Origin: an uncultured Lachnospiraceae bacterium
Lineage (GTDB): Bacteria; Bacillota; Clostridia; Lachnospirales; Lachnospiraceae
Direction of reading: 5' to 3'
NCBI GenBank assembly: GCA_910577015.1
Contig: CAJTKU010000001.1
Coordinates: forward strand, 248,001-312,000
DNA: 64,000 bases
Position numbers and translations under genes: made by a program. How positions within the stretch are numbered: the stretch's first letter is position 1; each line of letters starts with the position of its first letter. Shown here piece after piece: positions 41,193-48,804 of this stretch. The notes beneath the pieces are model-generated. The model made no database searches, was not told the DNA's origin, and worked only from the letters and a program-made list of their open reading frames with translations.

Positions 41193-41953
41193 CACCCCTT
41201 CCGAAACGGATTCTCGTCGTCTGTGACTTCCATACTGGCCTGTGGAGCGTTTTTAGGAAGATAATCAAGGAATGGTGTTGCCTCCCCTAAAAAGGTCTTT
41301 CCGTGCTTGATATACTTCTCTTCCGTCCTATCTCTCCTGCACTGATCCGCATAATTTTTAGCCGCCTCTAACAGCTGTTCATGAGAGAATCCATCCTCCA
41401 GCCTCGCTTTATATTTTTTGTACGCCTGCGCCTTGTCTGCTTTCCTGGGGTAAACGCTCCAGAACTCTTCAAAATCCGTTGAATAATTACTGATTGCCTT
41501 TCTCGACTTCGGCTCCGGGCTTTGAGCCTCCGGGAGAGCAGGGATATTTTCCTCCGGTTCTCCCAAAAGTGCTTTTTCATTTTTGACCCGGTTGTAATAC
41601 TCTCTCTGCCGGTCCGCCTCCGTTGAGGACTTCCCTATATAATTCTGAATATCCATCATGTAGATAGCCCCGTTATCCAGAACCTCAATCAGTTCCAGCT
41701 TTCGGAATGTCTCCAGCGCCTTTTCCACGGTACCTACCTGATGTCCTACCAGGGTGGCAAGTATCTCTGGTGTGTACGGTATCACATTTCTATACATCAG
41801 CCGGCCCTCATTCCTCAGGCTTTTCAGATAGAGTTTCAAGAGGATATTACTGTACATATATCCGTCTTTCATGCTCTCCAGTATCTTGATCTCATCCGAC
41901 TCGAAAAACCCCTCCTTCAGCTTTAGGTAATAATACTTTCTATTGTCCGCCAT
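41192..41953 (-). CDS. Phage replisome organiser (DnaD-like)
   Basis: A 253-aa replication initiation protein. Residues 1-125 match the phage replisome organiser N-terminal winged-helix domain (KYYYLKLKEGFFESDEIKILE, YTPEILATLVGHQVGTVEKAL, IEVLDNGAIYMMDIQNYIG). A variable linker follows, then a C-terminal YWSVYPRK-like segment (FEEFWSVYPRKADKAQAYKKY) near 167-187 used to bind helicase loader or DNA. It precedes the helicase loader gene. Confidence 0.9.
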   Translation of the reverse strand: MADNRKYYYLKLKEGFFESDEIKILESMKDGYMYSNILLKLYLKSLRNEGRLMYRNVIPYTPEILATLVGHQVGTVEKALETFRKLELIEVLDNGAIYMMDIQNYIGKSSTEADRQREYYNRVKNEKALLGEPEENIPALPEAQSPEPKSRKAISNYSTDFEEFWSVYPRKADKAQAYKKYKARLEDGFSHEQLLEAAKNYADQCRRDRTEEKYIKHGKTFLGEATPFLDYLPKNAPQASMEVTDDENPFRKG

Positions 41954-41973
41954 GTGTCCACCGCCAATCGTTA

Positions 41974-42771
41974 CTATATTCCGGCTGTCAAATCCATAAT
42001 CGAAATCGGCTTTGTCAGTACCCGGTTATGCCTGCAGCAATCGCACAGCTCGCATCTATCCGGCTGGTACTCACCGCTCTTGATTCGCAGAATCCTCGGC
42101 ATATTCGCCTCGACCACGCTCAGCGCCTCCTGCAGATAATTGTCCGTCACATGGATAATGCGGATGTCCGGCTCTTTCTCCTTTGTCGCACCCGCAATAT
42201 AAAACGGCAGCTTATCCCCGGTATTTTGCCTCACGATTTCCTGGTAGACTGCTCCCTGGATGTCGTAGCCCCAATACCGGACGAAATCCAGATAACCTAG
42301 ATCCTTTACCCATTTCAGCTCCGTAATGGATGCCATGACCTTCAAATCCACGATTGCCACCTTTGGGATGTAGCTGTCGATCTTGATTTTCCACTTTGCC
42401 CCGAACAGTTCCCCGGTCATAATAACCTGTTTCTGCCCAGACATATATTTCATAAAATACTTGTCACGCTCAATTCGGGCAATGATCTCATTCGCCTTTA
42501 CATATTCTGCTTTCAAGCCGCCGTCTTTCTTGAACAATGCCGGATGCTCTGCCTTGAACCACTCCAATGTTCCCTCAAAGTAAGCATCTACATAGCTGCC
42601 TACCAGAAGAGCAGTAGTCTCTTCATCTTTCCACCGCTCTTCCAGCTTTTCCATCGCCGCAAACTCGCAGGCCAATCTCCCATATGTACCCGCAAAATCC
42701 TTGAACTGGGAGACGCTCATATACTCCCTGTTAGCCTCCTGGCTGTAATAATTTTCTGCTGTTAGTTGCAT
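41974..42771 (-). CDS. PD-(D/E)XK exonuclease-like (DUF3799)
   Basis: A 265-aa nuclease partnered with RecT. It shows SVSQFKDFAGTYGRLACEFA near the start, GSYVDAYFEG and the catalytic core WKIKIDSYIPKVAIVDLKVMA (about residues 165-186, Asp...DLK). A Cys cluster CELCDCCRHN lies near the end. It would create 3' overhangs for annealing. ATG 42771 follows GGAGGAAAGAAAAA; the longer ORF start overlaps recT. Confidence 0.88.
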   Translation of the reverse strand: MQLTAENYYSQEANREYMSVSQFKDFAGTYGRLACEFAAMEKLEERWKDEETTALLVGSYVDAYFEGTLEWFKAEHPALFKKDGGLKAEYVKANEIIARIERDKYFMKYMSGQKQVIMTGELFGAKWKIKIDSYIPKVAIVDLKVMASITELKWVKDLGYLDFVRYWGYDIQGAVYQEIVRQNTGDKLPFYIAGATKEKEPDIRIIHVTDNYLQEALSVVEANMPRILRIKSGEYQPDRCELCDCCRHNRVLTKPISIMDLTAGI

Positions 42772-42790
42772 TTTTTCTTTCCTCCTGTTC

Positions 42791-43720
42791 TTATACTTCT
42801 TCCAGTTCCAGACCGCCAATCTGATCGCTCTCCGGCTCTTCCTGGCTTTCCTGCATTTCAAAAGCATCCTGTGCCTCTACGACATCCGGCTGGTTGTCAC
42901 CGTAACCGCCGTTACCGTCCTCGTCATAAACCTTTTGATCGTCCTGGATGGCCCTCTGCATATCAACCGATAATATACCCCATTTGCTGAGTAACAGCTT
43001 AATTACCGTTTTCAGCGCCATAGCCTCGAAATCCGTAGTCCACTTGCTCGACTTCTTATTCTTGTTAATATCATACCTGTATGCCTGGGAATACTTCTTT
43101 GCGTGGTTGTCAACCGCCGCCTTAGACATAAATAATTCCTGGCTGAACCCTGTCTTTAAGCGGAACCATGCGTAATAGCCTACCACCTTGCTTTCATCCC
43201 CTGCATCCCGCTGCGTGCATTTGGAGAAATCCGTCACAAACTCAATCTCTCCGGTGATCGGATTATACTTTTTCAGTTCATCCTCGTACACAACTGCATA
43301 ATTCATCTTCTCATAATACCCGGAGCGAATCGCCAGCTGGATAAATCCCTTATACATCATCTGGAATTGCGCCCTGGGTACCTTATCATACTCCTTCGTC
43401 TGAGGATTCCACACGCTCTCGTTATACGGAACGATTGCACTGAATCCCAGATTGCTGTCAATCGGCAAATCATATGTTGCCGCCACAAATGCCGCACTCA
43501 TGATAGAGTTTGCACTGCACTTTTTCAGCTGTGCGCTCCCGGCCACTACATTAGTGATTGATGCGAGGAACTGCGGAGCTTTCTGTCCCAACACTTCCGT
43601 AAATTTCTTCTTTACCGCATCCGATGATACCATCTGCTTTACCTGCACCGCCACGCTTACGCCGGTCTGCTGCTGGCCCTGTCCGGCCTGCTGCTGTACT
43701 GCTGGCTGCTGTCCTGCCAT
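42791..43720 (-). CDS. recT: RecT single-strand annealing protein
   Basis: A 309-aa protein matching RecT, with LASITNVVAGSAQLKKCSANS, PIDSNLGFSAIVPYNE, RAQFQMMYKGFIQLAIRSGYY and TDFEAMALKTVIKLLLSKWG. It anneals complementary strands during phage recombination, working with the nuclease encoded next. A Gln/Gly-rich N-terminal 25 residues and an acidic C-terminal tail are probably disordered. ATG 43720 follows AAAGGAGG. Confidence 0.95.
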   Translation of the reverse strand: MAGQQPAVQQQAGQGQQQTGVSVAVQVKQMVSSDAVKKKFTEVLGQKAPQFLASITNVVAGSAQLKKCSANSIMSAAFVAATYDLPIDSNLGFSAIVPYNESVWNPQTKEYDKVPRAQFQMMYKGFIQLAIRSGYYEKMNYAVVYEDELKKYNPITGEIEFVTDFSKCTQRDAGDESKVVGYYAWFRLKTGFSQELFMSKAAVDNHAKKYSQAYRYDINKNKKSSKWTTDFEAMALKTVIKLLLSKWGILSVDMQRAIQDDQKVYDEDGNGGYGDNQPDVVEAQDAFEMQESQEEPESDQIGGLELEEV

Positions 43721-43786
43721 ATAATCATTCCTCCTTTTCCGTTGTGGAGAATGTCTCTCCAATCAGCTCCCTAAATTCTCCTGTGC

Positions 43787-44044
43787 TCAAACAAGCACTG
43801 CACATCCTCCGCACTCCCTTTTCTGCATCCTCAATAGCGTTGTAGCATTCACATATTCTCTGAACAAATGATTTTTCAGCTCGTCTTTGAATAGCAACGG
43901 CAGATATTCCTCCCTGTTCTCAATCCCGCATACATCCATCTTCCTGTTACAATACCAAATCAGATGCTCTACCGTTTCCTGGGATATGTGGATTCCTGCC
44001 CTTACCCATTCACTCACAATTTCATCAATCTTCGTCTGATCCAT
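43787..44044 (-). CDS. Hypothetical early protein
   Basis: An 85-aa protein (HISQETVEHLIWYCNRKMDVCG, LKNHLFREYVNATTLLRM) ending in a Cys-rich CGGCAVLV. It overlaps the neighbouring membrane-protein gene by 20 bases. No family is recognised. Confidence 0.6.
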   Translation of the reverse strand: MDQTKIDEIVSEWVRAGIHISQETVEHLIWYCNRKMDVCGIENREEYLPLLFKDELKNHLFREYVNATTLLRMQKRECGGCAVLV

Positions 44045-44258
44045 AACTGCCCTCCGTTCCGAACAGATACCTTACGACATCACCCACGCACCTTGATACC
44101 TCCACCAGCATAAGCACCAGCGGTAAGGTCAGCCATTCTCCGCCGTAGGCAACATATCCTCTCTCCGCATACGCCATCTTGACGAATACCTCTGTCAGAA
44201 TCAGACCGGCTGTAATCCACAGCCAATTCCTTGCTATATACCTCTTTGCGTTTCTCAT
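44025..44258 (-). CDS. Small membrane protein
   Basis: A 77-aa protein with two hydrophobic segments (NWLWITAGLILTEVFV and WLTLPLVLMLVEV) separated by a short loop. Its ATG overlaps the SleB-like stop. It may act with that hydrolase at the membrane, but nothing in the sequence proves it. Confidence 0.65.
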   Translation of the reverse strand: MRNAKRYIARNWLWITAGLILTEVFVKMAYAERGYVAYGGEWLTLPLVLMLVEVSRCVGDVVRYLFGTEGSYGSDED

Positions 44259-44899
44259 TCTGCCAGCTCCTTGTCCGTATAAAAATAATGGTTTCCGTGC
44301 TGAAAAAGGAAGTGCAGGTTATTCCTGTGCCAGTTTGACTTTCCCTCGCTCTCGAAATATAAAGCTCCCTGGCTTTCATCCCATTGGTTCAACTGGATCA
44401 GTTCCAGTGCCTCGTAACATTCCCTGTCCGGCTCTACTCTGTCAAACCTCCCATTTCCGACTGGGCTGAATTGCCGTTCCTGGAATATGACCTCCGGTAT
44501 ACTGTCCGGGAATTTGCCGCTCCATACACGGTTGAGTACCACCATGATTACCAGTGCTTTCCCCTCGACATCCTCGCTTTCGGCCTCTGCCATTGCGATT
44601 TTTGCCAGCAGGTATGCGTCCTCAGAATCCCAATCCATGCTACCTATCATTCCCTGGCTCTCTCCCGGTACGTCCGTATCTTGAATCTCTTCCTTTTCCT
44701 CCGGCTGCGTTTCTGCCGCTATATCCGTGGTAGTGATTTCACAAACTTCTATTGTCCTCTCTGCATCCTCCTTCTTGCCAGTGCTGCCTCCGGCATCCGC
44801 AAACAAATTATCAATACCTTTAACCGTAAATACAGCAGCTCCGCATATCGCCAAGAGTTTTAACCCAAACAATAGCTTTCGCCTGCTTTTTCTACTCAC
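44255..44899 (-). CDS. Membrane-anchored SleB-like cell wall hydrolase
   Basis: A 214-aa protein with a basic start and a membrane anchor at about residues 9-27. An acidic linker (40-85) leads to a C-terminal hydrolase domain with LAKIAMAEAESEDVEGKALV, MVVLNRVWSGKFPDSIPEVI and FSPVGNGRFDRVEPDRECYEA, typical of SleB/Hydrolase_2. Its place in the early operon, away from the lysis cassette, is unusual. It might remodel the wall or alter the lysogen surface. GTG 44899 follows AAAGGAG. Confidence 0.85.
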   Translation of the reverse strand: MSRKSRRKLLFGLKLLAICGAAVFTVKGIDNLFADAGGSTGKKEDAERTIEVCEITTTDIAAETQPEEKEEIQDTDVPGESQGMIGSMDWDSEDAYLLAKIAMAEAESEDVEGKALVIMVVLNRVWSGKFPDSIPEVIFQERQFSPVGNGRFDRVEPDRECYEALELIQLNQWDESQGALYFESEGKSNWHRNNLHFLFQHGNHYFYTDKELAE

Positions 44900-44929
44900 A
44901 ATCAGATCTCCTTTCCTGTACTCAGCCGA

Positions 44930-45424
44930 TTACTCTCCCTTGATGTATTTCTCTCCGACAATCTTCATTTCGCTTATGATCTCCGCGATCTTCTCCAGCT
45001 TTTCCAGAATTTCTTTCAGTTTCAGGAGTTCCTCTCTGCTGATGATTCCGTCCTCTGTTATCTCGATCAAATCCTCCTTCATCGCCCTTAATCCATCCTC
45101 GTTGAACCCTCTCAAAAGGCGCAGGGTAATTCCCTGTATGCTCTTTTCCTCTGTCGCCAACGGAAGAAAACCATGCACTGGGCACTCTCTCATGCAATAC
45201 CCTGTAATCAGTTCCGGGGCATTGTATAAATCCGCCATGAGGACGACCTTATCCACCGGCACAACCTTTGTATTCCCAAGCTCGTAATCAGCCAGCGTTG
45301 ATACCGAAATTCCCAAAAGCTCTGACGCTCCCTCCCGGCTGTATAGCCTCTCATTGTATGCTGCCGCCCTTTTCCTGGCTTTGAAATACACATTGTTGTT
45401 CTCGTTTATAGGACCTTTTCCCAT
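44930..45424 (-). CDS. XRE-family regulator
   Basis: A 164-aa protein. An XRE helix-turn-helix (YSREGASELLGISVSTLADYE, residues about 28-48) is followed by VDKVVLMADLYNAPELITGYC and a C-terminal coiled coil (LKEILEKLEKIAEIISEM). It is the second gene of the early operon, so it may be an early activator or an antirepressor partner. Confidence 0.82.
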   Translation of the reverse strand: MGKGPINENNNVYFKARKRAAAYNERLYSREGASELLGISVSTLADYELGNTKVVPVDKVVLMADLYNAPELITGYCMRECPVHGFLPLATEEKSIQGITLRLLRGFNEDGLRAMKEDLIEITEDGIISREELLKLKEILEKLEKIAEIISEMKIVGEKYIKGE

Positions 45425-45452
45425 TTCGTGTTACCTACCCTTCCGCTATAAT

Positions 45453-45872
45453 CTAATTATCACCAGAGGGTACAGCCGACATTTTGATTTCCAGCAGACT
45501 GCTCACGGCATCCACGATTTTTTCATCCATCGCCCTGCCGTTAATAACCAGCGACAGTCGATCCCTGGAGACTTTCAGTTCCTCCGCCAGCTGATTGACG
45601 CTCATTTTCTTTTTCAAAAGCTCAATCTTCACGCACTGGCACCATTCGTCTGAAGGCGTATCAATCCGTTCCGGCATCCCTTTTGTGCCAAGCACTCCGT
45701 TGATTTTTTCAGCGATTGTCTGGACGCTTGCGTTTGAATACCGGCCATTGATAACTGAGGAAACTGTCGTATAGCTGTAACCGATGCTTTCCGCCAGCTG
45801 CTTTAATGTCATATCCTTGTCAATAGCAGCTTTCCGGACATCCTTACTCCATTGTGATGTTTCCTTACCCAT
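45453..45872 (-). CDS. Tandem-HTH Cro-like early regulator
   Basis: A 139-aa protein carrying two XRE-type helix-turn-helix units: LKQLAESIGYSYTTVSSVING (about 22-42) and VNQLAEELKVSRDRLSLVING (about 90-110). It is the first gene after the early promoter, the position of Cro. Two DNA-binding units in one chain could bind two half-sites without dimerising. ATG 45872 follows AAAGGAG; upstream codons overlap the operator at 45890. Confidence 0.82.
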   Translation of the reverse strand: MGKETSQWSKDVRKAAIDKDMTLKQLAESIGYSYTTVSSVINGRYSNASVQTIAEKINGVLGTKGMPERIDTPSDEWCQCVKIELLKKKMSVNQLAEELKVSRDRLSLVINGRAMDEKIVDAVSSLLEIKMSAVPSGDN

Positions 45873-45889
45873 TTGAGTATCACTCCTTT

Positions 45890-46012
45890 CTCGCATTTGC
45901 TTAATATTTGTTATTTATTTTTGCGTGTTTGAGTGCTATAATGGAAATATCCTATTTACAGGCTCGCAAACGCACTTAGAAATACATTTCGCTCTCTGCT
46001 CGCAACTTTGAA
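45890..46012. promoter_or_regulatory. Operator half-sites in the immunity region
   Basis: CTCGCA-type sites occur at 45890-45903 (CTCGCATTTGCTTA), 45963-45976 (CTCGCAAACGCACT) and 45999-46012 (CTCGCAACTTTGAA). They resemble one half of the better palindrome at 46042-46055. They lie in the roughly 160-nt leader of the early transcript and are probably bound by the repressor or the Cro-like protein. A different motif, CTCA-N3-ACG, recurs at 45922-45933 (reverse) and 46074-46085. Confidence 0.6.
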
Positions 46013-46034
46013 TTGATTTGTATTTCATGTATAT

Positions 46035-46063
46035 ATTATACCACGCAACTGCGAGTTTGTAAA
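46035..46063 (-). promoter_or_regulatory. Early lytic promoter with operator in the spacer
   Basis: On the minus strand TTTACA (46063-46058), a 17-bp spacer and TATAAT (46040-46035) form a near-perfect promoter for the leftward early operon. The spacer holds the operator CACGCAACTGCGAG (46042-46055, plus-strand reading), so a bound repressor would block it. A plus-strand promoter for the repressor, with TTGAAT or TTGATT near 46008-46018 and a TA-rich -10 near 46032-46041, overlaps the same stretch. Confidence 0.82.
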
Positions 46064-46109
46064 TAGTTACACTCTCAATTACGAATTTATTTTGTTACGG
46101 AGGTATGAT

Positions 46110-46475
46110 ATGGAAATAATTGAAAGAATCTACCAACTGCTAGACGAAAAAGACAAGCGTGCTTATGAACTTTGTGAAAAACTCTCTATCCGAACTTCCA
46201 CAATGTCAACCTGGAAAGCCCGCACCAGCGATCCGCCTGCAAAGTACATGAAAACCATAGCTGATTTCCTCGGCGTGTCGCTGGATTATCTGCTTACGGG
46301 CCAGGAGGCTCCGGTTCGTAAGACCACCACCCAGGAAGAGGATGATCTGCTGGCGCTGTTTCGTTCTCTTCCTGAGCCAAAGAAGTATGAATTTGTCGGG
46401 GAACTCAAAGGATTTCTGAAAGCCTATACGGAGTCTCAGAAGTACCTCGATGAAGAAAAAAGATTATCAGTTTAG
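46110..46475 (+). CDS. Lysogeny repressor (cI-like, XRE family)
   Basis: A 121-aa repressor. The N-terminal HTH spans residues about 15-60 (RAYELCEKLSIRTSTMSTWKA, IADFLGVSLDYLLTGQE). A C-terminal helical region with EDDLLALFRSLPEPKKYEFVGEL follows. There is no LexA-type peptidase domain, so induction probably does not use RecA-driven self-cleavage. ATG 46110 follows GGAGGTATGAT. It lies divergent to the Cro-like gene and likely binds the CTCGCA-type operators. Confidence 0.88.
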   Translation: MEIIERIYQLLDEKDKRAYELCEKLSIRTSTMSTWKARTSDPPAKYMKTIADFLGVSLDYLLTGQEAPVRKTTTQEEDDLLALFRSLPEPKKYEFVGELKGFLKAYTESQKYLDEEKRLSV

Positions 46476-46521
46476 AATGGTACCGGAAATATGTCCGGTA
46501 CTAAAGACAGGAGAACCGCCT

Positions 46522-46836
46522 ATGACAAATGCTGCCCGATACTTCGAGCTGGCACATGCTGAGGAAATCAGCGGCAACGAAAGTGCTGCCCTGCTTTTCT
46601 ACCTTTCCTCTTTCTGTGACAGCTTTAACTCCGCATCCGGAGATTATCCCTGTGGTACTGTCGCCAAAATCCGGAACCTGCAGAACCGGCTTTCCCTTTC
46701 CGACCTGCAGCTCCTTTCTTTGGTACATTCCTATGGGCCTCTTTCAGATGCAGAGTGCCAAAAACTATTATCCTATTCCATTTACGGCTGCGTTGCCGGT
46801 ATTAAGGCCGTCCTAGCTGGCCGTTCCTATGGATAG
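46522..46836 (+). CDS. Hypothetical lysogeny-module protein
   Basis: A 104-aa protein starting MTNAARYFELAHAEEISGNE with LLFYLSSFCDSFNSASG and SYGPLSDAECQKLLSYSIYG. The ATG at 46522 is preferred because CAGGAG precedes it by eight bases; a longer frame from 46450 has no ribosome site. It lies between repressor and nuclease-like genes and is probably expressed in the lysogen. The function is unknown. Confidence 0.65.
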   Translation: MTNAARYFELAHAEEISGNESAALLFYLSSFCDSFNSASGDYPCGTVAKIRNLQNRLSLSDLQLLSLVHSYGPLSDAECQKLLSYSIYGCVAGIKAVLAGRSYG

Positions 46837-46853
46837 CAAAATGGAGGAATTAC

Positions 46854-47433
46854 ATGGAACATCAACTAACAGGAAATGAGGAATTTACCCTGCATGGAAA
46901 AGGTGCCGGAATTACTGTTTTGGATTTCTGGCGCTGGGCATTTTCGGATTTAATCGACAATACCCAGCGTGGGGTAATGGCAGAGTTCCTCGTTTATTCA
47001 TCACTCAAACCGGAGTACCCCCCCCACGCAAATGCGAGAAAACTGGCTCCCTTTTGACGTAACAAGTCCGTCTGGACGCAGGATTGAAGTAAAATCTGCC
47101 GCTTACATTCAAGCCTGGACCCCCGAAAACATATTTGCTCAGATTCGTTTTGACATTGGAAAAAAACTGGCCTGGGATAACGCTACCGCCACTTCTGCCA
47201 CTGTCGCAAAGCGCAACTGCGATCTGTATGTATTCTGCCTATTTACTGCCAAGACAAAGGATGTCTCCCTGCTCGACCTGGACTATTGGGATTTTTATGT
47301 GCTGCCTACATCCGTTCTGGATGAAAAGGTGCCAGACCAGAAGGGAATTTCCCTGTCCTCTCTCCTTAAACTGGAGCCGGTAAAGACCGACTATGCCGGA
47401 CTCGGCGCTGTAATCGAATCTATCAAACTGTAA
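46854..47433 (+). pseudogene. Frameshifted PD-(D/E)XK nuclease-like gene with poly-C tract
   Basis: Two overlapping frames together make one protein. The first (46854-47057) has LHGKGAGITVLDFWRWAFSDL and GVMAEFLVYSSLKPEY. The second (from about 47026 to 47433) has NWLPFDVTSPSGRRIEVKSAA, a PD-(D/E)XK-type core with Asp and EVK, then DLYVFCLFTAKTKD and DFYVLPTSV. They are separated by a run of eight C at 47018-47025; seven C would restore a single frame of about 192 codons. It may be a true pseudogene, an ON/OFF phase-variable gene or a sequencing error. A GGAGG precedes ATG 46854. Confidence 0.75.
47025..47038. promoter_or_regulatory. Operator-like sequence next to the poly-C tract
   Basis: CACGCAAATGCGAG differs by one base from the early-promoter operator CACGCAACTGCGAG at 46042-46055. 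There is no promoter around it, and it lies inside the nuclease-like gene, directly after the C tract. It could be a repressor-binding roadblock or a chance match. Confidence 0.5.
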
Positions 47434-47446
47434 AGGAAGTGATGCC

Positions 47447-48577
47447 ATGAAACTGCCAAACGGCTACGGGAGCGTAACCAAATTATCCGGAAACCGGCGC
47501 AAGCCATACCTGGCTCGTGTCACGCTCGGATGGATCACGGACGAGCAGACCGGCAAAACAGTCCAGAACCGTGTGCCGATAGGAACATTCAAGACCAAAA
47601 AAGAGGCTCTCCAGGCATTGGCTGAATATGGAGCCAATCCCTACGACATACAAAACAACAATCTTACCCTTGCCGAGCTTTACCAGAAATGGACGGAAAG
47701 CTACTTCCCTACCCTGGAAAGCGAATCATCTTCCAGAACCATCACAGCTGCCTGGAGATACTGCCACGCTATCCACAGTATGCGTGTAAAGGACCTCCGG
47801 GCCAGACATATCAAGGGCATTATGGAGGATGGCTATATCATTCCCTCCCGTGGCAAGGATGCCGGGCATAAGGTTCCGGCCTCTCCGGGAACTAAGGCAA
47901 GAATCAAATCCATGTTCAACCTTATGCTGGATTACGCCCTGGAGTATGAGCTGGTAGACAAGAACTATGCCCGAACCTTCGACCTCTCCAATGACATCAT
48001 CAAAGAAAAAGAGGCTGCTACGAGAGGGCACATAAATTTCAACGACCAGGAAATGGAAACCCTCTGGAACAACATCGACTCTTTCCGCTTTGTGGACTGG
48101 ATTCTGATTCAATGCTACATGGGATGGCGCCCACAAGAACTTGCAAAGCTCAGGATCGAGGATGTCAACCTTTCTGAACAGTACATTACCGGAGGAATGA
48201 AAACCGATGCCGGGAAAAACCGCGTCGTGCCTATACATCCCCGCATAAAAAGCCTTGTGCAGAAAAACTACGACCAGGCAATCAGCCTCGGCAGCATATA
48301 TCTCTTTAACGACCCGGACGCTGTAAAGGGTGGCATGACTATTACCTATGACAAATATGCCGGACGGTTCGCAAAAATAATGACTGCCCTGGGTATGCGT
48401 GAGGATCACCGCCCACACGATCCCCGGACCACTTTCATCACTATGGCTAAAAAGGCCGGGGTAGATGAATATGTGATAAAGCTCCTTGTCGGCCACAAGA
48501 TCACGGACATAACAGAGGGTACCTATACAAAGCGTGATATTGAATGGCTGAGGACGGAAATGGAAAAGATGCCGTAA
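47447..48577 (+). CDS. int: Tyrosine integrase
   Basis: A 376-aa phage integrase. It has an N-terminal arm-binding domain (KLPNGYGSVTKLSGNRRKPY, residues 2-60) and a core-binding domain (70-185). The catalytic domain has Arg228 (GWRPQELAKL), Lys252, the HDPR box (His324, Arg327), His350 in VGHK and Tyr360 in GTYTKR. All catalytic residues are present. It catalyses integration and excision at att sites. It lies at the chromosome junction, as expected. AAAGGAAGTG precedes the ATG. Confidence 0.95.
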   Translation: MKLPNGYGSVTKLSGNRRKPYLARVTLGWITDEQTGKTVQNRVPIGTFKTKKEALQALAEYGANPYDIQNNNLTLAELYQKWTESYFPTLESESSSRTITAAWRYCHAIHSMRVKDLRARHIKGIMEDGYIIPSRGKDAGHKVPASPGTKARIKSMFNLMLDYALEYELVDKNYARTFDLSNDIIKEKEAATRGHINFNDQEMETLWNNIDSFRFVDWILIQCYMGWRPQELAKLRIEDVNLSEQYITGGMKTDAGKNRVVPIHPRIKSLVQKNYDQAISLGSIYLFNDPDAVKGGMTITYDKYAGRFAKIMTALGMREDHRPHDPRTTFITMAKKAGVDEYVIKLLVGHKITDITEGTYTKRDIEWLRTEMEKMP

Positions 48578-48599
48578 CCCTTGTGGCTGCGGCTTTTTT
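48571..48599 (+). terminator. Integrase terminator
   Basis: GCCGTAACC (48571-48579) pairs with GGCTGCGGC (48585-48593) with one mismatch, followed by TTTTTT. It overlaps the integrase stop codon. Confidence 0.8.
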
Positions 48600-48623
48600 C
48601 GTGCCTGCTTTTGCTGAAATTCT

Positions 48624-48668
48624 GTTACCTGTACCGTGTTTCCTACTTGTTACCTACCGGTGTCCTAC
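48624..48668. repeat. Imperfect direct repeats after integrase (possible attR arm sites)
   Basis: GTTACCTGTACCG...TTCCTAC at 48624-48646 and GTTACCTACCGG...TCCTAC at 48649-48668 are two imperfect copies just outside the integrase gene. Repeats in this place often bind the integrase arm domain. No matching core was found at the left end. Confidence 0.4.
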
Positions 48669-48732
48669 TCTCCGATTTTTACCACTTTTTACGACTGCTC
48701 AGAGCAAATTTCCGTTTTCTCTTTTGAGCATG

Positions 48733-48767
48733 AAAAAAGTACCGCAACCCCTAGAGATTACGGTACT
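48733..48767 (-). terminator. Terminator of the host minus-strand operon
   Basis: AGTACCG (48738-48744) and CGGTACT (48761-48767) form a perfect stem. On the minus strand it is followed by TTTTTT. It lies 38 bases past the GGGtGRT gene and marks the host side of the junction. Confidence 0.8.
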
Positions 48768-48804
48768 TTCAAGCCTTCCGGCGTTTTCAATTCACAAGGT
48801 ATAT

